A stretch of 64,000 nt of DNA from Gammaproteobacteria bacterium (GTDB taxonomy: Bacteria; Pseudomonadota; Gammaproteobacteria; SZUA-140), in contig WFVD01000006.1 in NCBI GenBank assembly GCA_015491865.1, forward strand, positions 62,001 through 126,000, written 5' to 3'. Positions 56,742-64,000 of the stretch are shown here, piece by piece (the first letter of the stretch is position 1; each line of letters starts with the position of its first letter). Under the pieces are notes generated by a model that was given only the letters and a program-made list of their open reading frames with translations, made no database searches and was not told the DNA's origin. The position numbers and the translations under genes are program-made.

Positions 56742-56771
56742 TTGCCTTCGACGAGCTAAAAGGCGTATATT
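56742..56771 (+). promoter_or_regulatory. Possible uvrA promoter
   Basis: TTGCCT (56742-56747) and TATATT (56766-56771) are spaced by 18 bases and lie 30 bp before the uvrA ATG. No LexA box of the CTGT-N8-ACAG type was found here, so SOS control is not evident from the sequence. Confidence 0.4.
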
Positions 56772-56801
56772 AGCAGGTTAGTTTAGTTGTAGGAACAAGG
56801 C

Positions 56802-59678
56802 ATGGACACCATCCAGATTCGTGGGGCGCGTACCCATAATCTAAAAAATATTGACGTTGATCTCCCGCGTAACCAGCTGATTGTTATCACCGGACTTTCC
56901 GGATCTGGCAAGTCTTCGCTCGCGTTTGACACCATTTATGCGGAGGGGCAGCGACGCTATGTGGAGTCGCTCTCCAGCTACGCGCGCCAGTTTCTCTCGG
57001 TGATGGAAAAACCCGATGTCGATCATATTGAAGGACTTTCGCCTGCTATTTCGATTGAGCAGAAGACGGTCTCGCACAACCCGCGTTCGACTGTCGGCAC
57101 CGTCACCGAGATCTACGACTATCTGCGGCTACTCTTTGCGCGCGCCGGTGAACCGCGCTGCCCTGAGCACAATCAGCCGCTTGCGGCGCAGACCGTGAGC
57201 CAGATGGTCGATCACATCCTCACCCTGCCGGAAGGGTCAAAGATGATGCTGCTCGCGCCGGTGGTGCGTGGCCGCAAAGGTGAACACATCCAGCTACTCG
57301 AAGAGCTGCGCGCGCAGGGTTACATCCGTGCCCGCATCGATGGCGAGATTGTCGAACTCGAAAAACCACCCGCGCTGGATCTGCATAAAAAACATACCAT
57401 CGAGGTGATCATCGACCGCTTTAAGGTGCGCGCTGATCTTCAGCAGCGGCTCGCTGAATCGATTGAGACCACGCTGCATCTCACCGAGGGAATTGTGAAA
57501 GTGGCCTTTATGGATGGGGCTGAAAATAGTGGCGATGAACTGCTGTTCTCGGCCAGGTTCGCCTGCCCGCACTGCGGCTATAGCATTTCTGAACTTGAGC
57601 CAAAACTCTTTTCGTTTAATAGTCCGGCCGGCGCCTGCCCCACCTGCGACGGCCTTGGGGTGATGGAGTTTTTTGATCCGGAGCGTGTCGTCACCCATGC
57701 CGAACTGAGCCTGACAGCCGGTGCTATCCGCGGCTGGGACAAGCGCAACACCTACTACTCCCGTCTGCTCAATGCCCTCTCGGCACATTACAAGTTTGAT
57801 CTCGACACCCCGTTTGCAGATCTCCCCAGAAGCACTCGTGACATCATCCTCTACGGCAGTGGTAATGAGCAGATTGCGTTTACCTACTTCAATGAGCGCG
57901 GTGGTAGTGAATCACGCCACCACAGTTTTGAGGGGATCATCCCCAATATGCAGCGCCGTTATCGCGAAACCGAATCCAACGTGGTGCGCGAAGAGCTGGC
58001 CAGATATATCAGCCACCAATCGTGCAGTAGCTGTGGTGGCACCCGCCTGCGCACCGAGGCGCGTAACGTCTTTGTTGCTGACTCAACCATGCCGGAAATA
58101 ACCTCGATGCCGGTGGGGCGCGCACATGAGTTTTTTACCCAGCTGACACTGCCGGGCTGGCGTGGCGAGATCGCCGACAAGATCGTTAAGGAGATCAACC
58201 AGCGCCTCGGCTTTCTCGTTAACGTTGGGCTCGATTACCTCGCGCTTAACCGCACTGCCAGCACACTCTCCGGTGGCGAGACACAGCGCATTCGCCTTGC
58301 CAGCCAGATCGGTGCGGGGCTTGTCGGGGTGATGTATGTGCTCGACGAGCCGTCGATCGGGCTGCATCAGCGCGACAATGATCGCCTGCTCCAGACGCTC
58401 ACCTATCTGCGTGACCTGGGCAACACCGTCATCGTGGTGGAGCATGATGAAGATGCGATACTCTCAGCCGACCACGTGCTGGATATCGGCCCCGGTGCAG
58501 GCACCCACGGGGGAGAGGTTATCGCCCAGGGAACGCCAGCAGATATCATGGCATCCAGGCAGTCACTGACCGGCCAGTACCTCACCGGTGAGCAGTGCAT
58601 CGATATCCCGCAGCAGACCGTGCCCAGCGACCCAGCAAGGCAGCTAAAGATCTTCGGCGCAAGTGGCAACAACCTTAAGTCAATCGATGTCTCTATTCCT
58701 GTTGGATTGATGTGCTGTGTCACTGGCGTTTCGGGTTCGGGAAAATCAACCCTGATTAACGACACACTCTACAGCCATGCGGCGCTGGCAATCAATGAAG
58801 GAAGCCACGACCCGGCACCGTGTGACAAGATTGAAGGACTGGAGCAGTTCGACAAGGTGATCAACATCGACCAGAGCCCGATCGGCCGAACCCCGCGCTC
58901 AAACCCGGCCACTTACACCGGCCTGTTCACCCCGATTCGTGAACTCTTTGCTGGCACCCAGGAGGCGCGCTCACGCGGTTACACTCCGGGACGCTTTAGC
59001 TTTAATGTTAAAGGTGGGCGCTGCGAGGCGTGTCAGGGCGACGGTGTGATCAAGATCGAGATGCACTTTCTTCCCGATACTTATGTATCGTGTGATGTGT
59101 GTAAAAACAGACGTTACAACCGCGAGACACTCGAAGTTAAATACAAGGGCAAAAACATCCACCAGGTGCTGGAAATGCCAATTGATGAAGCAGTGGAATT
59201 TTTTAGCGCCGTCCCGGTAATCAAGCGCAAGCTACAGACGCTGGTTGACGTTGGCCTTTCATACATTAAACTGGGGCAAAATGCGACGACCCTCTCTGGT
59301 GGTGAAGCGCAGCGCGTTAAGTTATCCCGTGAATTATCTAAACGTGGCACCGGCCGAACCCTCTATATTCTGGACGAACCGACTACCGGGCTCCACTTTC
59401 ACGATACAAAACAGTTATTGAAGGTACTGCACCGACTACGTGACCAGGGCAACACCATTGTGATCATCGAACACAACCTGGATGTGATCAAGACCGCCGA
59501 CTGGGTCATCGACCTCGGCCCGGAAGGGGGCGATAAAGGGGGGATTGTTGTCGCTACCGGCACGCCAGATGAGATCGCCAGCAATCCGGCCTCTGTCACC
59601 GGCCCGTTTCTCAGGGCGGTGATCGAACGCCAGAGCCGCTCCGTTGAAGATGTGCCGCAACTTGCCCAGCTATCCTGA
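56802..59678 (+). CDS. uvrA: Excinuclease ABC subunit A
   Basis: The 958-residue ATPase recognises DNA damage in nucleotide excision repair and loads UvrB. It has two ABC modules, with Walker A motifs [12 protein letters not shown] and [12 protein letters not shown], and signature motifs [13 protein letters not shown] and [13 protein letters not shown]. The zinc modules are [20 protein letters not shown]...CPTC and CEAC...CDVC. The length is slightly above E. coli UvrA (940). The downstream M48 protease gene begins near or within its last codons. Confidence 0.98.
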   Translation: MDTIQIRGARTHNLKNIDVDLPRNQLIVITGLSGSGKSSLAFDTIYAEGQRRYVESLSSYARQFLSVMEKPDVDHIEGLSPAISIEQKTVSHNPRSTVGTVTEIYDYLRLLFARAGEPRCPEHNQPLAAQTVSQMVDHILTLPEGSKMMLLAPVVRGRKGEHIQLLEELRAQGYIRARIDGEIVELEKPPALDLHKKHTIEVIIDRFKVRADLQQRLAESIETTLHLTEGIVKVAFMDGAENSGDELLFSARFACPHCGYSISELEPKLFSFNSPAGACPTCDGLGVMEFFDPERVVTHAELSLTAGAIRGWDKRNTYYSRLLNALSAHYKFDLDTPFADLPRSTRDIILYGSGNEQIAFTYFNERGGSESRHHSFEGIIPNMQRRYRETESNVVREELARYISHQSCSSCGGTRLRTEARNVFVADSTMPEITSMPVGRAHEFFTQLTLPGWRGEIADKIVKEINQRLGFLVNVGLDYLALNRTASTLSGGETQRIRLASQIGAGLVGVMYVLDEPSIGLHQRDNDRLLQTLTYLRDLGNTVIVVEHDEDAILSADHVLDIGPGAGTHGGEVIAQGTPADIMASRQSLTGQYLTGEQCIDIPQQTVPSDPARQLKIFGASGNNLKSIDVSIPVGLMCCVTGVSGSGKSTLINDTLYSHAALAINEGSHDPAPCDKIEGLEQFDKVINIDQSPIGRTPRSNPATYTGLFTPIRELFAGTQEARSRGYTPGRFSFNVKGGRCEACQGDGVIKIEMHFLPDTYVSCDVCKNRRYNRETLEVKYKGKNIHQVLEMPIDEAVEFFSAVPVIKRKLQTLVDVGLSYIKLGQNATTLSGGEAQRVKLSRELSKRGTGRTLYILDEPTTGLHFHDTKQLLKVLHRLRDQGNTIVIIEHNLDVIKTADWVIDLGPEGGDKGGIVVATGTPDEIASNPASVTGPFLRAVIERQSRSVEDVPQLAQLS

Positions 59679-61128
59679 CAACAGCGACAACGGCGTGCGT
59701 GCGCGCAGACAATACTGTTTTGCCGTACTGCTCTCTCTTCTGTTATGGCTGCCAACCGCGCAGGCAATTGAACTACCGGATATGGGTGACACCTCCGAAT
59801 CCTATCTTTCACTCACAGAAGAGTATCGAATCGGCGAGGCGTTTATGCGTAATCTTCGCGGCGCACTTCATATCGTTTATGACCCGGAGATTGAAAGTTA
59901 CATCACCGCCCTTGGCGAGCGCTTAACCACCAATAGTAATAGCCAGCAACATTTCAGGTTGTTTGTAGTGGATGATCCAGCCATCAACGCCTTCGCTGGT
60001 CCCGGCGGCCATATCGGCATCAACACCGGCCTGATCATGACCACCCAGACAGAGAGCGAACTTGCATCGGTGGTCGCTCATGAAATCGCTCATGTGACAC
60101 AGCGCCATCTGGCACGCGCCTTTGAGGCCGCCAAAGAGCGTGCTGTTCCCACCGCAGCTGCGATCATTGCCGCTATCATTCTTGCCAGCCAGGGGTCAGA
60201 GCTAGGCGAAGCTGCGCTGGTTACCGCCATGGCAAGCAGCACACAGACCGGGATCAACTTCACCCGTCAAAATGAAAAAGAGGCCGACCGACTGGGCATG
60301 ACACTACTTGCCGCAAGCAACTTTGATCCACAGGGAATGCCCGCATTTTTCGAACGCCTCTACCGCCACAACAAGGCCTACGATAACCAGAGCATCGAAT
60401 TCTTACGCACACATCCACTCACACTGTCTCGCGTTTCAGATACACGAAATCGCGCAGCTCAGTACCCGCCCCCAGAAGCTCATGATGAAACAAGCTATCT
60501 GCTGATCAAAACCAAAATCGAAGTACTCAGCAGTGACGATAATAAAAAGAGCATCACTCAATTTAAAAACCGGCTAGAAAACAACCCTTCGCGGCAGGAT
60601 GTCGCACGTTACGGCTACGCCTTAAGTCTTGCGGAAGGTAAAAAGTATAACCAGGCGATACGCGAGATAAACATCCTTATTGAGCAGCAGCCAGAGCGAA
60701 TTAATTATCAGGTAGCCGCTGCCTATATCGCCTATTCAGCTGGCGACTTTTCACGTGCCGCCGCCATCTGTGAAGAGAATCTAAAGCTATTCCCCCACAA
60801 CCATGCGCTGACCTCACTCTACAGCAGTGCGCTCATGAAGCTGGGTGATGCAAGAAAAGCCTCCGCGCTCTTATATGCACATTTAAGGCGATACCCATCA
60901 AACCCACAACTTTACAAAGCGCTCGCCAGAAGTGAATACCAGAACAAAAACCTGAGCGCCTCGCATGAAGCGTTAGCGGAGTACTATTATTTAATGGGAT
61001 CGACACATAGTGCCATTGAACAACTCGATATTGCGCTAAAAAACACTCAACCTTCAAACAGGTCAGCAATCGCGCGCATCAAATACAGACAGACTCAAAT
61101 GAAAAAAGAGCTGGAAGCACATGAGTGA
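59650..61128 (+). CDS. bepA: M48 metalloprotease with TPR domain (BepA-like)
   Basis: About 492 residues, with a signal peptide ending TAQA, a zinc protease domain with [16 protein letters not shown] (HEXXH) and the third ligand in NEKEADRLG, and a C-terminal TPR region (about 310-480). This is the architecture of BepA/YfgC, a periplasmic protease and chaperone that supports LptD and BAM-dependent assembly of outer-membrane proteins. The start is uncertain: ATG 59650 lies within uvrA, while a GTG at 59695 just after the uvrA stop would give a tighter signal peptide. A link to the bamD genes 10 kb away is only functional. Confidence 0.9.
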   Translation: MCRNLPSYPDNSDNGVRARRQYCFAVLLSLLLWLPTAQAIELPDMGDTSESYLSLTEEYRIGEAFMRNLRGALHIVYDPEIESYITALGERLTTNSNSQQHFRLFVVDDPAINAFAGPGGHIGINTGLIMTTQTESELASVVAHEIAHVTQRHLARAFEAAKERAVPTAAAIIAAIILASQGSELGEAALVTAMASSTQTGINFTRQNEKEADRLGMTLLAASNFDPQGMPAFFERLYRHNKAYDNQSIEFLRTHPLTLSRVSDTRNRAAQYPPPEAHDETSYLLIKTKIEVLSSDDNKKSITQFKNRLENNPSRQDVARYGYALSLAEGKKYNQAIREINILIEQQPERINYQVAAAYIAYSAGDFSRAAAICEENLKLFPHNHALTSLYSSALMKLGDARKASALLYAHLRRYPSNPQLYKALARSEYQNKNLSASHEALAEYYYLMGSTHSAIEQLDIALKNTQPSNRSAIARIKYRQTQMKKELEAHE

Positions 61129-61142
61129 GCGATGCAGTGCGA

Positions 61143-62345
61143 TCAGGCCGGGGCCGCCTCACAAATATCAATATAGAATGTAGTACCCTTGCCCTCTTCG
61201 GTCTCAAAGCCGATCCCGCCGCCCATCTTTTCCATAATCGCCTTTGAGATACTCAGCCCCAGACCGGTTCCACCCGTCTTCCGGGTATCAGAGCCATCCG
61301 CCTGACTGAACTTCTCAAAGATCCTGCTTTGGAACTGCAATGGTATTCCCGCACCAGAGTCCTTCACTTCGACCCGGACCATCGCACCATTCTGGAGTAC
61401 ACTAATTTCAACCTCTGCGCCTTCGGGTGAGAATTTTGCGGCATTTGATAATAGATTATTCAGCACCTGCATCAGACGATCGGTATCAGCCTTGACCACC
61501 ACCCCGGCCACCACCTGTTTGAGCACATACCTGATTTTATACTGCTCACCATACGGCTGGTTAGCCTCTAGCGCCTGTCGCAACACCGCCATTAGATCAA
61601 CGGGGCCGATGACAAAATCCATCTTACCCGACTCAATTTTATCGATATCAAGAATATCATTGATCAAAAACAGCAGCCGCTCAGTGTTGTTACAGGCAAT
61701 ACTGACTAGCTTGTTCACTTCAAGCGGCAACTCACCCATTACCCCGCTTGAAACCAGCCCTAACGAGCCACGAATTGAGGTGAGTGGAGTTCGAAGTTCA
61801 TGACTCACCGTTGATGTGAATTCAGACTTAAACCTGGAGATCTCTTCAGCTGCCTTCTGTGCCGCTTCAGCCTCTCTGGCCAGCACCCTTAGCACCTCCT
61901 CACGCTGTACCATTGGGGTGACATCTGTGATCTGTACCAGGCAGTAGTCTCGACCATCGCACTCTATCGGCTTTACGATGACTGACTGTTCGATCCGTTT
62001 TCGCGCGCCTCCGCCATTAGCAGAAAACAGCGGAAACAGCGATTTATTTAATGAGCGCGACAGCAATGAGGCCGCTCGCTTATCCAGCGCTGTCTCAATC
62101 ACAGAGGCGACGCGTGTACCCGCCAATTCTGGAAATACTTCGTTAAAGGTACGACCGATCACATTGCGCCTTGCCATCGAAGATGCCTGCACCATCCACT
62201 CATTCCACAAAACAATTTTACGTGCTGAATCGACCAGAAAGAGACCATGTTCACTCAGATCCAGCACCTTTCCAAACAGCCCACCAGTGTCTGAGGAAAG
62301 GCACTCAGCAGTAACAGCGCCTAATTCGTTACTGTCAGAGTGCAT
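61143..62345 (-). CDS. PAS-domain sensor histidine kinase
   Basis: The cytoplasmic kinase of about 400 residues has a PAS domain (about 22-140), a short coiled coil, an H-box FTSTVSHELRTPLTSIRGSL (phosphorylated His193 counted from the GTG at 62378), and a HATPase domain with NLLSNAAKFSP, DSGAGIP and GGTGLGLSISKAI. No membrane helix is present. Several starts are possible (62378 GTG, 62357 ATG, 62345 ATG); all overlap the end of the CheC-like gene, so translation is coupled. It is the last gene of a CheY-CheC-kinase operon. Confidence 0.88.
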   Translation of the reverse strand: MHSDSNELGAVTAECLSSDTGGLFGKVLDLSEHGLFLVDSARKIVLWNEWMVQASSMARRNVIGRTFNEVFPELAGTRVASVIETALDKRAASLLSRSLNKSLFPLFSANGGGARKRIEQSVIVKPIECDGRDYCLVQITDVTPMVQREEVLRVLAREAEAAQKAAEEISRFKSEFTSTVSHELRTPLTSIRGSLGLVSSGVMGELPLEVNKLVSIACNNTERLLFLINDILDIDKIESGKMDFVIGPVDLMAVLRQALEANQPYGEQYKIRYVLKQVVAGVVVKADTDRLMQVLNNLLSNAAKFSPEGAEVEISVLQNGAMVRVEVKDSGAGIPLQFQSRIFEKFSQADGSDTRKTGGTGLGLSISKAIMEKMGGGIGFETEEGKGTTFYIDICEAAPA

Positions 62346-62943
62346 TAATCTGCTCATCCAGGTGTGCAATAAATTCACGTAACGAGGGGACGTTTAGCAT
62401 CAACGTAACGTGGCCATTAATAGACTGGCTTTCAAGTCCAAAGCCCACCTTAAGGAACATCACCAGATCATCCTCACAGCCTGCATTGATCGCATAGATC
62501 TCCCTGCCGGTGCCACTAATAAAATGGGGCAGAGAACTCACGATCTCTTTTTGTAATAGATTGGCCACACTCGAGACAATCGCATTGAGAATAATATTTC
62601 CAATTTCACACATCGCCTCCTGCTCCATCTCCGTCAGGCTCTCAACCGGCACCGTATCGCCAAGTAGAATCCGCACAATCGTCAGCGTCTTCTCTTCGGG
62701 AAACATCAGTAGAGCATCACCATTAATAGCGCCGCTGACGCTTTGCGTCACACCACTCATTTTCGCAGAATTATTCAGATCAAACTTATCTGCAGCAACC
62801 CGCCGTGGTAAAAAGACAACTTCTGGTACCGATAACCCCACTTCCTCTCCTACCATTTCACTTAAAACAGCCGCCGCACTCCCCATACTGATATTCAATA
62901 TCTCAGTGATGTAATCGCGCTGAATATCTGTAATCTCAAACAT
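62335..62943 (-). CDS. cheC: CheC-family CheY-P phosphatase
   Basis: The 202-residue protein has two copies of the CheC active-site helix: YITEILNISMGSAAAVLSEM (E14, N17) and EAMCEIGNIILNAIVSSVAN (E and N three residues apart). Both have the E-x2-N pair used to dephosphorylate CheY-P, so this is a two-site CheC. The preferred ATG is at 62943, where the family start MFEITDIQRDYI begins. It overlaps the upstream response regulator by 8 bp. No other chemotaxis genes are nearby, which suggests a small stand-alone circuit. Confidence 0.87.
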   Translation of the reverse strand: MFEITDIQRDYITEILNISMGSAAAVLSEMVGEEVGLSVPEVVFLPRRVAADKFDLNNSAKMSGVTQSVSGAINGDALLMFPEEKTLTIVRILLGDTVPVESLTEMEQEAMCEIGNIILNAIVSSVANLLQKEIVSSLPHFISGTGREIYAINAGCEDDLVMFLKVGFGLESQSINGHVTLMLNVPSLREFIAHLDEQINAL

Positions 62944-63307
62944 AAGATGGCTGCACCTGCGCCATAATGTTTGCAATCTTCTCTTCTGTGATCGGCTTCT
63001 TCTCAAACCCGATGCCCAGTGAATCGGCTCGCTTCTGAATGCTATCCTGAACATTGGCGGTCAACATTGAGATGTGTGCCGTGGGGTAAAGCGCTTTCAT
63101 TTTCTCGGCTAGCGTCATGCCGTTCATCCCCGGCATGTTGAAATCGATGATCATCAAATCAATCTGCTCACCTGCATGTGTCAGTGCCTCATCACCGCTG
63201 CCTGACTCTAATATCGTCCAGTCTGGGTGGCGGTCAACCACCACACTCTTGATCAACATCCGTGAGACGCGACTATCATCAACAATCAGAACAGTCTTTT
63301 CATCCAT
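62936..63307 (-). CDS. CheY-like response regulator
   Basis: The 123-residue single receiver domain has the acidic pair VDDS, the phosphorylated aspartate Asp55 in MIIDFNMPG, the switch threonine in MLTANV and the lysine in FEKKPI. No output domain is fused, so it signals by protein contact as CheY does. The ATG at 63307 follows a GGAGGTGG ribosome site at 8 bases. It is the first gene of the CheY-CheC-kinase operon. Confidence 0.92.
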   Translation of the reverse strand: MDEKTVLIVDDSRVSRMLIKSVVVDRHPDWTILESGSGDEALTHAGEQIDLMIIDFNMPGMNGMTLAEKMKALYPTAHISMLTANVQDSIQKRADSLGIGFEKKPITEEKIANIMAQVQPSYV

Positions 63308-63322
63308 CGTTACCACCTCCAA

Positions 63323-63336
63323 TGTGACACATCACA
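63323..63336. promoter_or_regulatory. TGTGA-N4-TCACA inverted repeat
   Basis: TGTGACACATCACA has CRP-like half-sites but a 4-base centre instead of six, and lies just 16 bases before the response regulator start, upstream of its ribosome site. It might bind another regulator or form a weak RNA structure. Function is not established. Confidence 0.25.
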
Positions 63337-63749
63337 AAAACCCAGTACGGCTACCGTCAGCAAATCATCAACTATGCACAATCATTGCGCGCTTTCTGGG
63401 CATTAATCGAGGGAAAACTAAAAATGGGTGGGGTAAAAACAGGAAGGGCGCTGCTCGACAATGAATCGCTATCGTTCATCAGTAAGACTCCCTGCCATAC
63501 CTTTACCAACGCCACCAGCAATCGGCTGCAATGTTAACTTCCCTATCTACCGCCCTTAGCGGCATAAAAAAAAGATTACTTAAGCGCCTGACCTCTCTTT
63601 TCCTAAAAACATCAATTTTCGCTTATGCTTCTCACAACACCGATCTCGACCGTAATATCCAACGCTAACAATATGTTACCATTGAAGTTAAGGGGTCTCT
63701 GACCACCTGATAGTGACACCGTCATCGTAGATACCGAACAGCTAAAACC
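63337..63749. other. Spacer of about 410 bp without a supported gene
   Basis: Between the response regulator and the last gene I find no reading frame with a ribosome site and family-like sequence on either strand. A short CCGC-CCTTA-GCGG hairpin near 63550 is followed by A residues, not T, so it is not a terminator for the plus strand. The region should hold promoters for both divergent genes, but none stands out. Confidence 0.5.
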
Positions 63750-64000
63750 ATGAGCCCAAAGCACACTTGCCCACAGAAACCGACGACAGAAGAGCGACAG
63801 AGACTCGAACAACGGGTGGGGCATCTGCACTTCAAACAGCGTTTCGGGATAGAGACTGAACGGCGTGCGCGCCTCATTGGGCAAGGGGTTAAGTGGCTCA
63901 ACATTGAGAACTGGGCCAGCATGCACCAGCTGATCCGCTTTTGTCTGAAACTCTCATTTAGCTATAAACGTGCAAAGAAAAACGTACTCAATATAGCGAT
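63750..64000 (+). CDS. N-terminal part of a probable metallophosphoesterase (3' end outside window)
   Basis: An ATG at 63750 opens a frame with no stop to the window end (83 full codons). The sequence RLEQRVGHLHFKQRFGIE, then GVKWLNIENWASMHQLIRFC, is reminiscent of the N-terminal region that precedes the catalytic domain in a family of bacterial metallophosphoesterases (pattern RLGIE..., GQG..F..ENW...H..IR). The metal-binding motifs themselves would lie beyond the window, so this is a tentative call. Confidence 0.45.
   Translation, partial: MSPKHTCPQKPTTEERQRLEQRVGHLHFKQRFGIETERRARLIGQGVKWLNIENWASMHQLIRFCLKLSFSYKRAKKNVLNIA

Noticed and set aside
63612-63926. Minus-strand frame of 104 codons near the window end
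   Set aside because: It overlaps the partial plus-strand gene that has the better sequence pattern, and lacks a ribosome site.

Overview
The window comes from the chromosome of a gammaproteobacterium. The protein families and several gene orders characteristic of that class show this: pilT divergent from yggS-proC-yggT, dcd-apbC-metG next to rnfABCDGE, bamD divergent from rluD-pgeF, ssb and an MFS gene divergent from uvrA, rppH-ptsP, and nadE-glnB. Base composition looks moderate, roughly half GC by eye. Nothing in the sequence fixes the genus. The Rnf complex, twitching-motility ATPases, di-haem peroxidase and many signalling proteins fit a free-living or facultatively associated aquatic bacterium better than a reduced symbiont. 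I see no rRNA, tRNA, insertion sequence, prophage or CRISPR array.

Layout. 0-9.4 kb: the end of nth, a DUF1841 gene, a very large secreted beta-propeller-like repeat protein, a FixH/YtkA-like lipoprotein, gloA, and a translationally coupled pair made of a di-haem peroxidase and a membrane sensor PAS-PAS-GGDEF-EAL protein. 9.4-16.2 kb: argG, a squalene/phytoene synthase-like gene overlapping a DUF71 ATPase, ptsP, rppH, and a HAD phosphatase behind a CRP-type palindrome. 16.2-25.1 kb: pilT, yggS-proC-yggT, a dynamin-like GTPase, pyrE, DUF3108, dcd and apbC. 25.4-32.9 kb: metG and the complete rnfABCDGE operon. 33-34.7 kb: a zinc-ribbon gene, pilU and a tiny membrane protein.

34.7-41.4 kb: a VanZ-like membrane protein and a class I glutamine amidotransferase diverge from an operon of a PuuA-like glutamine synthetase, an aldehyde dehydrogenase and an iron-type alcohol dehydrogenase. 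Together these four enzymes could form a complete gamma-glutamylation route for an amino alcohol such as ethanolamine. This is the best candidate in the window for a little-described metabolic system. 41.5-47.6 kb: DUF3592, a porin-like barrel, membrane protein, def with a GcvR-like ACT protein, a ZIP transporter, an ankyrin lipoprotein and pgeF-rluD. 48.7-50.7 kb: two BamD-type lipoproteins in tandem. The first carries a C-terminal SPOR domain, a second striking observation. 50.7-64 kb: nitroreductase, PII protein, nadE, a sucD without sucC beside it, ssb, a YajR-type transporter, uvrA, an M48 TPR protease, a three-gene CheY-CheC-histidine kinase operon, and the start of an unfinished gene.

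Most of the window is housekeeping. The accessory interest lies in the gamma-glutamyl cluster, the BamD-SPOR fusion, the peroxidase/c-di-GMP pair, the propeller protein and the orphan dynamin.
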